Below, one piece after another: positions 1 through 5,074 of a DNA stretch of 5,074 bases. A program made the translations under genes and the position numbers. Position 1 is the first letter of the stretch. Every line of letters begins with the position of its first letter. The stretch covers positions 174-5,247 of the forward strand of contig PCSF01000167.1 of the NCBI GenBank assembly GCA_002771315.1, given 5' to 3'. The notes below the pieces were generated by a model. The model saw nothing but the letters and a program-made list of their open reading frames with translations. It had not been told where the DNA came from and made no database searches. Source of the stretch: Desulfobacterales bacterium CG23_combo_of_CG06-09_8_20_14_all_52_9 (GTDB taxonomy: Bacteria; Desulfobacterota; Desulfobacteria; Desulfobacterales; UBA2156).

Positions 1-273
1 GCCAATTGCGGCGCCTCCGGGGAGAATGCCATCATCCAGACCGTCAAATCGGCGGATGTGATCATCGGAACCATAGGGATCGTCTTGGCCAACGCCATGA
101 TGGGAGAAGTGACGCCCGGTATGGCCGAGGCGGTGGCGACAAGCCCTGCCAGGAAAATCCTGATTCCTTTGTCCCAGGATCCGGTGGAGGTGGTGGGCAT
201 TACCCGGGAACCGCTCCCGCATTTAATCGAAGAACTGGTTTGCAAAAACGTGAAAAGTTTTCTTCAGATATAA
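1..273 (+). CDS. DUF3842 family protein, 3' part (5' end outside window)
   Basis: The reading frame is open from base 1 to the TAA at 271-273 and gives 90 C-terminal residues of a protein that, from recall of the family, is normally about 130-140 residues; the N-terminal glycine-rich segment lies off the left edge. Visible hallmarks are GASGENAI near the start, a hydrophobic ADVIIGTIGIVLANAMMGE stretch, a conserved EVTPGMAEAVATS segment, a KILIPL strand and the late motif EPLPHLIEELV. This matches my memory of DUF3842, a small Rossmann-like family of unknown function found mainly in anaerobes. A GTG at 58 could be mistaken for the start, but the conserved sequence continues upstream of it, so it is internal. 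The gene lies 17 bp before a CooT-family gene on the same strand, so the two are probably co-transcribed. No reaction can be assigned from sequence. Family recognition is from memory. Confidence 0.82.
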   Translation, partial: ANCGASGENAIIQTVKSADVIIGTIGIVLANAMMGEVTPGMAEAVATSPARKILIPLSQDPVEVVGITREPLPHLIEELVCKNVKSFLQI

Positions 274-290
274 CAGAAAGGATCGCTATC

Positions 291-485
291 ATGTGTGAAG
301 CCAACGCTTACCTGATCTCAGAAAATGAAAAAATCCTTGTCATGGAAGCCGTCGATACGGTGGAACCTGAAGAAGGTGGCTTGAAGCTGGTCAACATTTT
401 CGGAGAACAAAAATTTGTGAAAGCCCATATCCATTCTCTATTCTTGGTTGACCACAACATTTATCTGAAATCCGAAACAAAATAA
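291..485 (+). CDS. cooT: CooT-family small nickel-binding protein
   Basis: This complete gene encodes 64 residues starting MCEANAYL. The family signature is the N-terminal Met-Cys followed by a compact all-beta protein with an IFGEQKFVKAHI segment (residues 36-47) and a final LVDHNIYL strand (52-59). In the characterised Rhodospirillum rubrum CooT, Cys2 provides the Ni(II) ligand at a homodimer interface and the protein assists carbon monoxide dehydrogenase maturation; Cys2 is present here. Older annotations call the same family a predicted RNA-binding protein. The start is supported by AGAAAGGA at 275-282, 8 nt upstream of the ATG, and by the need for Cys at position 2; a longer open frame beginning at base 6 merely reads in from another frame of the upstream gene. 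No CODH or cooC/cooJ gene is visible here, so a role in CO metabolism is not shown; metal delivery to some other nickel enzyme is equally possible. Confidence 0.88.
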   Translation: MCEANAYLISENEKILVMEAVDTVEPEEGGLKLVNIFGEQKFVKAHIHSLFLVDHNIYLKSETK

Positions 486-510
486 GCTGCCCACCTCTAG
501 CCGGCAGCTT
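484..510. terminator. Stem-loop overlapping the cooT stop, possible terminator
   Basis: AAGCTGCC (484-491) and GGCAGCTT (503-510) form a perfect 8-bp stem with an 11-nt loop. The left arm begins inside the TAA stop of cooT. On the plus strand no U-run follows (CAGGGG), so it is a poor intrinsic terminator for cooT, though it could still stabilise the 3' end. On the minus strand the stem would be followed by ATTTTGTTTC, which is closer to terminator form, yet no minus-strand gene is visible in the 381 bp to its right. Function therefore uncertain. Confidence 0.3.
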
Positions 511-589
511 CAGGGGCCGGAGATTTGAGGGGTCGAGAATTCAAGCAAGACTCCCCGGTTTATCGAATCCTTGTCCCATAAACCCGGAT

Positions 590-709
590 ATTTCACGAGT
601 GGATTTGACCGCAGATGCAAGGCGCCCGACATGAAGCTGTAGTCAATCTACTGCGAATATCGGGCAACACAGCAGATACGGTCAAGGTCACTCGCCCAAA
701 GGGTGAAAT
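590..709. repeat. 120-bp imperfect palindromic (MITE/REP-like) intergenic element
   Basis: The two ends and a series of internal blocks are complementary in nested order: ATTTCAC (590-596) with GTGAAAT (703-709), CGAGTG (596-601) with CACTCG (689-694), TTGACCG (605-611) with CGGTCAA (679-685), GCCCGA (624-629) with TCGGGC (660-665), and a central hairpin GTAG (639-642) TCAAT CTAC (648-651). The right arm has about 8 extra bases (695-702) between its first two blocks. It encodes nothing. The GCAAGGCG...GGGCAAC-CAGCAGA layout resembles, from memory, dispersed palindromic repeats in Desulfobacterota intergenic regions, so a non-autonomous mobile or REP-like repeat is the likeliest identity. As RNA it would fold into one long interrupted hairpin. 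No second copy is visible in this window, so its repeat status is inferred rather than shown. Confidence 0.6.
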
Positions 710-718
710 TTTTCGAGC

Positions 719-744
719 TTAAAACGGATTAAAATTCCTTAAAA
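719..744. promoter_or_regulatory. Helically phased TTAAAA tracts (probable curved DNA/UP-like region)
   Basis: TTAAAA occurs at 719-724, 729-734 and 739-744, exactly 10 bp apart, and the last copy runs on into A7 (741-747). Further A-tracts follow at 768-773 and 778-782. A-tracts repeated at one helical turn are the known signature of intrinsically bent DNA. The last tract lies directly upstream of a weak candidate promoter for ispH-ubiA, where an UP element or a nucleoid-protein site would be expected. Binding or bending is inferred, not seen. Confidence 0.4.
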
Positions 745-757
745 AAACAATGACTGC

Positions 758-786
758 TTGTCTATTGAAAAAAGTTTAAAAATCAT
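758..786 (+). promoter_or_regulatory. Weak candidate sigma-70 promoter for ispH-ubiA
   Basis: TTGTCT (758-763) and AATCAT (781-786) each match 4 of 6 bases of the -35 and -10 consensus and are separated by 17 bp. An A-rich stretch sits immediately upstream, as an UP element would. Transcription would begin near 793 and leave a leader of about 70 nt containing two palindromes. AT-rich DNA gives such matches easily by chance, so this is only a candidate. Confidence 0.22.
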
Positions 787-830
787 TTCAAGCCATTGTA
801 ATGTACTGGCAAACTGATTATTTCTGAAAA

Positions 831-856
831 ATTTCATGAAATATTCGGGTTAACCC
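831..856 (+). promoter_or_regulatory. Two perfect palindromes just upstream of the ispH start
   Basis: ATTTCATGAAAT (831-842, 12 bp) and GGGTTAACCC (847-856, 10 bp) are perfect palindromes separated by 4 bp, and the second ends 10 nt before the ATG at 867. They occupy the place where a Shine-Dalgarno sequence should be, and none is present. They could be operator half-sites for dimeric regulators or leader-RNA structure. No known operator consensus is recognised. Confidence 0.3.
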
Positions 857-866
857 CTTCTGAATT

Positions 867-2597
867 ATGAAAATAATTGTCGCCAAAACCGCCGGGTTCT
901 GCATGGGTGTGCGCAGGGCAGTGGAACTCGTTCTGGATCTTCCTAAAAAATATCCGGAACCGATTTGCACCTATGGTCCTCTCATCCACAATCCCCAGGT
1001 TATAGCTCTTTTGGAAGAAAAAGGGATCTACGCCCTGAAGGAGATCCCTGAAAAGGGGTCGGGAACGATCCTGATCCGCGCCCATGGGGTGCCGCCGGAG
1101 GTTAAAAAGAGGCTTCAGGAGTCGGGGATGGTCGTGGTGGACGCCACCTGTCCCCGCGTGATCAAGGTTCAGACCATTATCCGCAAATATGTCGGGCAAG
1201 GATATGCCTGTATCATCATCGGCGACAGGGATCACCCGGAAGTGATCGGCCTATTGGGATACGCCGGAAACAGCGGGCATGCGGCAGCCAATATAGAAGA
1301 CCTTGCGAGGTTGCCCGGGTTCGAAAAAGCAATTGTCGTCGCGCAGACCACCCAGAACACGGTATTATTTGAACAAGTCCGCCAATGGGTGAATCGGCAT
1401 TTCCCGCATTATAAAGTATTTAACACCATCTGTGACTCCACCGAAAAACGTCAGGCGGAAATCAGCCGTCTGGCCGAGACCGTGGATGCAGTGGTGGTGG
1501 TAGGTGGCAAAAGCAGCGGAAACACCCAGCGTCTCCTCGAAATCGCCAGGGGGAAAGGGAAACCCGCCTTCCATGTTGAAACCGAGGCCGAACTGGATGA
1601 ATCCCTGGCCAAAGCCCAGCGGGTGGGGATCACGGCCGGAGCCTCCACGCCCAACTGGGTACTTCGGCGGGTCTATCGGGAGCTGCAGGCCCTTCCGTTT
1701 CGGAAAAGGAAAGGGTGGAAAAGCCGTTGGTTCACCCTGGAGAGGACCCTCCTGCTCACCAGCACCTACCTGGCTCTCGGTGCAGGAGCCACCTGCTATG
1801 CCGGTGCCATGCTCCAGGGGATCCCGGACTATTTCCCTCACATCCTCATCACTATTTTATATGTGCAGTCCATGCACATCCTGAACAACCTGATCGGCAG
1901 AAAGGCGGACCGATACAATGAGCCGGATCGGGCCTTTTTTTATGACGATCACAAAGCCCTTCTTTCCAAGCTGGCGGTTCTTGTCGGAGGCGCGGGCCTT
2001 GTTGCCGCCTACACCTTGGGGATGATCCCGTTTTTCGTTCTGCTTTCCATGAGTGTCACCGGGCTTTCATACAACGTGAACCTCCTTCCCGGATGGATCG
2101 GAAAAGGAAAATACCGTCGCATTCGGGACATCCCCGGATCCAAGACCGTCCTGATTGCGCTGGCATGGGGAATCGTAACATCGGTTTTTCCCGCCCTGAC
2201 CACCCTTAAGACATTCACCGCAGGCAACGCGATGGCTTTTTTTTGGGCGTCGGGTCTTGTCTTTATCCGGACCGCTTTCTTTGACATCCTGGACATGCAG
2301 GGAGACCGCATCGTCGGCAGAGAAACGCTGCCTATTCTTCTGGGAGAAAAAAGGACGCTCAACGTGTTGAAGGTAATGCTCATCGCCATCATGGGGATCC
2401 TTGCGGGAGCCGCAGCCCTGGGCGCTGTGACGTCCCTGGGGTATCTGCTTCTTCTGCCTGTTTTTTCCCTGTTGATTGTTGTAATGACCCACGAAAAAGG
2501 GCACATGCTTCCCGGAATCCGACTGGAGTTTTTGGTGGATACCCACTTTATCATGGGGGGGGTTCTTGCGTTGATATGGGCATTGGGGAAAGGTTAA
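867..2597 (+). CDS. ispH: IspH (HMBPP reductase) fused to a UbiA-family prenyltransferase-like membrane domain
   Basis: The protein has 576 residues. Residues 1-275 are a complete IspH, the [4Fe-4S] enzyme that reduces HMBPP to IPP and DMAPP in the last MEP-pathway step. Cluster cysteines C12, C95 (DATCP) and C189 (TICDST) are present, as are H41, H73 (RAHG), H123/E125 (DHPEV), the SSGN segment at 216-219 and S260 (GAS). A basic linker (about 278-288) leads into a UbiA-type polytopic region (about 292-575, some eight or nine hydrophobic segments). That region has a first motif at 340-354 (NNLIGRKADRYNEPD, with Gly344 where Asp is usual), a typical DIPGSK loop (421-426) and an intact second motif at 473-489 (DILDMQGDRIVGRETLP). 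The start is fixed: an in-frame TGA lies at 861-863 and the next Met follows the essential C12. No in-frame ATG or GTG lies near the junction, so this is one polypeptide. The UbiA substrate is unknown; quinone or lipid prenylation is a guess. No Shine-Dalgarno is seen. Confidence 0.92.
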   Translation: MKIIVAKTAGFCMGVRRAVELVLDLPKKYPEPICTYGPLIHNPQVIALLEEKGIYALKEIPEKGSGTILIRAHGVPPEVKKRLQESGMVVVDATCPRVIKVQTIIRKYVGQGYACIIIGDRDHPEVIGLLGYAGNSGHAAANIEDLARLPGFEKAIVVAQTTQNTVLFEQVRQWVNRHFPHYKVFNTICDSTEKRQAEISRLAETVDAVVVVGGKSSGNTQRLLEIARGKGKPAFHVETEAELDESLAKAQRVGITAGASTPNWVLRRVYRELQALPFRKRKGWKSRWFTLERTLLLTSTYLALGAGATCYAGAMLQGIPDYFPHILITILYVQSMHILNNLIGRKADRYNEPDRAFFYDDHKALLSKLAVLVGGAGLVAAYTLGMIPFFVLLSMSVTGLSYNVNLLPGWIGKGKYRRIRDIPGSKTVLIALAWGIVTSVFPALTTLKTFTAGNAMAFFWASGLVFIRTAFFDILDMQGDRIVGRETLPILLGEKRTLNVLKVMLIAIMGILAGAAALGAVTSLGYLLLLPVFSLLIVVMTHEKGHMLPGIRLEFLVDTHFIMGGVLALIWALGKG

Positions 2598-2614
2598 CCG
2601 CAACGAATCACAAA

Positions 2615-3226
2615 TCAGAGGAAAGGAGGCTCGATGCCTCGGATCAGTCGCCGGATATTGTCTTTATGCCGAATCGATATCAGAAAGGTTGAAGTAATCG
2701 CAAATCCCGTGAAAACCGGGGAAAGGGTTGCCTGCCAAAGGACCACCGGAGCCGTCAGGGCCGCTGACAGAGAAGCCAGAGAGACCCGGTTGAAATAACA
2801 GAGCATCATGATGAAAACCATCACAAGGATCAGAAGGGCAACCGGAGAGAGAGCTCCAAAACATCCCGCAACGGTAGCCACCCCCTTTCCGCCGCCTCTA
2901 AATCGGGTATAGATCGGAAACAGATGCCCGAGGACAGCCAGAAATGCGATGAGCGCCATGAATAGCTCACCCCATAAATCCGGCGCCGGAAAGAGGCCTT
3001 TTGCGATCACCACAGGCAGTACTCCCTTGCCGATATCCCCTAAAAGCGTCAAGAGGCCTAGGATCCAACCGGTGGTTCTTTTGACGTTGGTGGCACCGAT
3101 GTTGCCGCTTCCTTCCCTCGTGATATCGACGGAAGAAAAGGCCCGGGTCAAAAGCATCCCCCACGGAATCGACCCTACCAGAAAGGCCGCCGGAGGCAAG
3201 AAGAACAGCTCCATCCACCACGTCAT
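2615..3226 (-). CDS. plsY: PlsY, acyl-phosphate:glycerol-3-phosphate acyltransferase
   Basis: This 203-residue inner-membrane protein has the usual PlsY length and about five hydrophobic segments (roughly 5-27, 52-75, 84-103, 117-143, 152-185). PlsY transfers the acyl group from acyl-phosphate (made by PlsX) to glycerol-3-phosphate, giving lysophosphatidic acid, the first step of phospholipid synthesis. All three conserved cytoplasmic motifs are present: SGNIGATNVKR at 40-50, GH at 100-101 with FRGGGKGVAT at 109-118, and the C-terminal RHKDNIRRLIRG at 186-197. An early SIPWG (19-23) is also typical. The start at 3226 is preferred over a Met at codon 5 because AAGGA lies 9 nt upstream. The gene is convergent with ispH-ubiA (17 bp between stops) and divergent from smr (75 bp). 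No plsX is visible. A small hairpin, GAGGC/GCCTC at 2626-2640, falls inside its last codons. Assignment is firm. Confidence 0.96.
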   Translation of the reverse strand: MTWWMELFFLPPAAFLVGSIPWGMLLTRAFSSVDITREGSGNIGATNVKRTTGWILGLLTLLGDIGKGVLPVVIAKGLFPAPDLWGELFMALIAFLAVLGHLFPIYTRFRGGGKGVATVAGCFGALSPVALLILVMVFIMMLCYFNRVSLASLSAALTAPVVLWQATLSPVFTGFAITSTFLISIRHKDNIRRLIRGIEPPFL

Positions 3227-3235
3227 GATGCTTTT

Positions 3236-3240
3236 TCCTT
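3236..3240 (-). promoter_or_regulatory. plsY ribosome binding site
   Basis: On the minus strand AAGGA is followed by a 9-nt spacer and then ATG at 3226. This decides between the first Met and the second Met four codons later, which has no purine-rich site at the right distance. Confidence 0.6.
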
Positions 3241-3301
3241 ATCTTCACCTGAAAGCGCAAGCCGCCCGTATCGGATCCCACCTGGGCGGAAGAGGTTTCG
3301 C

Positions 3302-3571
3302 ATGGAACCCGTGATTTTACCCATCGAAGATATTCTCGACCTGCACACCTTCCGACCCGAAGAGGTGAGTTCGCTTTTAGAAGATTACTTTTCCGCGTGC
3401 ATCGACGCCGGAATCTATTCGGTCCGAGTCATCCACGGAAAGGGTAAGGGAACCCTGAAAAACCGCGTCCTGCATTTATTGGAAAGAGACCCCCGGGTGA
3501 TATCTTACGGGGATGCGCCTCTGGATGCCGGCGGCTGGGGCGCCACTATCGTCCAATTTAAACCGAAATAG
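3302..3571 (+). CDS. Small stand-alone Smr-domain protein
   Basis: The 89-residue product is essentially one Smr domain. The first motif is LDLHTFRPEEV (12-22), a variant of LDLHG with Thr for Gly. The second is VIHGKGKGTLK (43-53), followed by the typical ending YGDAPLDAGGWGATIV (69-84). Smr domains occur at the C-terminus of MutS2 and as separate proteins; characterised members are nucleases acting on DNA or on mRNA at stalled or collided ribosomes. Here there is no MutS or PPR-like partner domain, so the substrate cannot be told. The start at 3302 is supported by AGAGG at 3291-3295 with a 6-nt spacer and by the motif beginning soon after. The gene is divergent from plsY and convergent with the acetoacetyl-CoA synthetase gene, with 14 bp between stops and no obvious terminator hairpin. 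It is therefore probably monocistronic, with its promoter in the short 3227-3301 gap. Confidence 0.9.
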   Translation: MEPVILPIEDILDLHTFRPEEVSSLLEDYFSACIDAGIYSVRVIHGKGKGTLKNRVLHLLERDPRVISYGDAPLDAGGWGATIVQFKPK

Positions 3572-3585
3572 GCGACTTTGTTGTC

Positions 3586-5074
3586 TCAATCCTCCTGCAG
3601 TTCCTTCAGCCCGGCATAGAAGTCGAGGGCTTCCGGATTCCTCAGCGCGTCCTTATTGAGGACCGGCTGGCCGTGGATCGTCTTTCTGACTGCGAGTTCC
3701 ACTTTTTTCATGTTCAGGGTATAGGGAATGTCCGGTACCGCCAGGATCTTGGCCGGGACATGCCGCGGCGATGCGTTCATTCGGATGGTCTTTTTGATCT
3801 TGTCCTTCAGCGCATCGGTCAATTCGAACCCCGGTGCCGGCTTGACGAATAGGATGACCCGCACATCGTTTTTCCAGTTTTGTCCCACCACGATGCTGTC
3901 CTCGATTTCCTCCAACTGTTCCACCTGGCGGTATATCTCGTCGGTTCCGATACGCACCCCGCCTGGATTCAATGTGGCATCGGATCGTCCATATATAATC
4001 ACTCCGCCGTATTCGGTGATCTCGATGTAATCCCCGTGGCGCCAGATACCGGGATACACGTCGAAATAGGCACTGTGATACTTTTTCCCGTCCGGATCTT
4101 CCCAGAAATAGATAGGCATGGAGGGAAACGCCGCTGTGCAGACCAGTTCCCCCTGCCGGTTGATGACCGGCTTCCCCTGTTCGTCGAAGGCCTCCACCTT
4201 CATCGCCAACCCCCTGCACTGGAGTTCACCCGCATAGACCGGACCCATGGGATTGCCGAGGGCAAAACATCCGTTCAAATCAGTGCCGCCCGAGATGGAA
4301 GCCAGTTGGAGGTCCGACTTGATATCCCGGTACACGAACTCGAATCCTTCCACGGAAAGGGGCGATCCGGTGGAAAGGATCGTCCGCAAAGAAGAAAGAT
4401 CGTATTCACGCCCCGGCTTGACCCCGGCGTTCTGGAGGGCGGCGAGGTACCCTGCGCTGGTTCCAAATATCGTGATCTTTTCATCCTGAGCCATCTCCCA
4501 AAGGGTCCCCGGATGAGGATGAAACGGATTTCCGTCAAAAAGCACCAGGCTGGCCCCCAGGGCAAGGGAACTGTTCAGCCAGTTCCACATCATCCATCCG
4601 CAGGTGGTGAAATAGAAAATGGTATCCTGACGTTTCAAATCGGTATGCAGCATCAGCTCCTTGATATGGTGGATGAGGATCCCGCCGGCGCTTTGCACCA
4701 TGCATTTGGGAAGTCCGGTGGTCCCGGAAGAATACATGATATATAAGGGATGCTCGAAGGGCGTTTGCTCAAAGGTAATTTCCAGGTTGTTCCTGGGAGA
4801 CTTGAAATCGGCGTAATGGACGCTGTTGCAAACGTGATGGATCTTCGGGTTTTCCTGGGTATACGGCACCACCACCACCCTTTCCACGGAAGGCAGCGAC
4901 TTCATGATCTCCGCGATCCTTTCCAGGGAGTCAATCCGATTCCCCTTGAAAGAATATCCGTCTGCGGTGAAGAGCACCTTAGGCCTGATCTGTCCAAACC
5001 GATCCAAAACCCCTTTGATGCCGAAATCAGGGGAACAAGACGACCAGACAGCCCCAAGACTGGCGGCAGCGAGC
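3586..5074 (-). CDS. Acetoacetyl-CoA synthetase (acetoacetate-CoA ligase), C-terminal part; N-terminus outside window
   Basis: The frame is open from the right edge to the TGA at 3586-3588, giving about 495 residues of an enzyme usually near 650. It belongs to the ANL (acyl-adenylate) superfamily and makes acetoacetyl-CoA from acetoacetate, ATP and CoA in the cytosol. Visible in order are the AacS-typical WSSCSPDFGIKGVLDRFGQI at the edge (about 4978-5046), the P-loop SSGTTGLPK (4705-4731), TTCGWMMWNW, the GGTDLNG adenine-site motif (4270-4290), RHGDY, and the hinge region YGRSDATLNPGGVRIG (3946-3993). NMKKVE near the C-terminus (around 3700-3711) holds the probable adenylation lysine at 3706-3708. 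A TTG at 5007 is not the start: family sequence continues upstream of it. The WSSCSPDFG segment and the FWEDPDGKKYHSAYF region favour acetoacetyl-CoA over acetyl-CoA synthetase. It may serve ketone-body, polyhydroxybutyrate or butyrate-type metabolism; the window does not say which. Confidence 0.9.
   Translation of the reverse strand, partial: LAAASLGAVWSSCSPDFGIKGVLDRFGQIRPKVLFTADGYSFKGNRIDSLERIAEIMKSLPSVERVVVVPYTQENPKIHHVCNSVHYADFKSPRNNLEITFEQTPFEHPLYIMYSSGTTGLPKCMVQSAGGILIHHIKELMLHTDLKRQDTIFYFTTCGWMMWNWLNSSLALGASLVLFDGNPFHPHPGTLWEMAQDEKITIFGTSAGYLAALQNAGVKPGREYDLSSLRTILSTGSPLSVEGFEFVYRDIKSDLQLASISGGTDLNGCFALGNPMGPVYAGELQCRGLAMKVEAFDEQGKPVINRQGELVCTAAFPSMPIYFWEDPDGKKYHSAYFDVYPGIWRHGDYIEITEYGGVIIYGRSDATLNPGGVRIGTDEIYRQVEQLEEIEDSIVVGQNWKNDVRVILFVKPAPGFELTDALKDKIKKTIRMNASPRHVPAKILAVPDIPYTLNMKKVELAVRKTIHGQPVLNKDALRNPEALDFYAGLKELQED

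Larger units (their letters stand above)
486..866. other. 381-bp non-coding intergenic region
   Basis: No open frame here has protein-like sequence or a ribosome binding site on either strand. The left part (about 511-589) shows only weak self-complementarity, such as GGGG at 529-532 facing CCCC at 553-556. The middle is the palindromic repeat at 590-709. The right part (710-866) is strongly AT-rich compared with the flanking genes and carries phased TTAAAA tracts and short palindromes, as expected of a control region for the ispH-ubiA fusion gene. The length and structure also leave room for an unrecognised small RNA, but I see no known riboswitch or ncRNA signature. Confidence 0.6.

Noticed and set aside
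6..290. Upstream extension of the cooT frame to base 6
   Set aside because: It overlaps the DUF3842 frame, its residues look like out-of-frame low-complexity translation, and the conserved MCEAN start with its own ribosome binding site lies at 291.
806..824. Possible sigma-54 promoter beginning TGGCA
   Set aside because: The downstream GC-containing -12 element is absent at the required distance.
486..866. Riboswitch, tRNA or CRISPR in the intergenic region
   Set aside because: No cloverleaf, no regularly spaced direct repeats with spacers, and no riboswitch consensus that I recognise; the structure is one imperfect palindrome plus AT-rich DNA.
834..1841. Minus-strand open frames opposite the IspH half
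   Set aside because: The plus strand here encodes fully conserved IspH motifs; the antisense products show no family resemblance.
2009..2603. Minus-strand open frames of 178 and 181 codons over the UbiA region
   Set aside because: Antisense to convincing membrane-protein coding sequence; Arg/Pro/Ser-rich translations without any known motif.
2626..2640. GAGGC/GCCTC hairpin as a terminator between ispH-ubiA and plsY
   Set aside because: The stem is only 5 bp, lies within the last plsY codons and has no T-run on either side.
3880..4746. 288-codon plus-strand open frame opposite the acetoacetyl-CoA synthetase gene
   Set aside because: It is antisense to a gene with clear ANL motifs, has no recognisable domain or ribosome binding site, and its composition is that of a reverse-frame shadow.

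Overview
The window looks like part of an anaerobic Desulfobacterota (former deltaproteobacterial, sulfate-reducer or syntroph type) chromosome. This is inferred from gene content: a DUF3842 protein next to a CooT-type nickel protein, the MEP isoprenoid pathway, a stand-alone Smr protein, an acetoacetyl-CoA synthetase, and a palindromic intergenic repeat of a kind I associate with such genomes. No rRNA, tRNA, CRISPR array or transposase gene is visible, and the genes are ordinary chromosomal ones.

Layout, left to right. (1) 1-485, plus strand: the 3' part of a DUF3842 gene, then a complete 64-codon CooT-family gene 17 bp downstream, probably one transcript. A stem-loop overlaps the cooT stop codon. 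(2) 486-866: 381 bp without a gene. It holds a 120-bp imperfect palindrome (590-709), a set of helically phased TTAAAA tracts (719-744), a weak candidate promoter, and two short perfect palindromes just before the next start codon. (3) 867-2597, plus: a 576-residue protein with a complete IspH (HMBPP reductase, last step of the MEP pathway) in its N-terminal half and a UbiA-type membrane prenyltransferase-like domain in its C-terminal half. This is the most unusual gene here. (4) 2615-3226, minus: plsY, the membrane acyltransferase that starts phospholipid synthesis, convergent with the fusion gene and 17 bp from it. (5) 3302-3571, plus: a small Smr-domain protein, divergent from plsY. (6) 3586-5074, minus: the C-terminal three quarters of acetoacetyl-CoA synthetase, running off the right edge and convergent with smr.

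The fusion gene and plsY both feed membrane lipid synthesis (isoprenoid and glycerophospholipid branches). AacS activates acetoacetate to acetoacetyl-CoA and so links to short-chain acyl-CoA metabolism. DUF3842/CooT looks like a separate metal-related unit. The strand switches mean only DUF3842-cooT is a plausible operon.

The best candidate for something under-described is the IspH-UbiA fusion: its IspH residues look intact, but its UbiA half has lost an aspartate of the first Asp-rich motif. Second is the palindromic element and curved-DNA-like region upstream of it.
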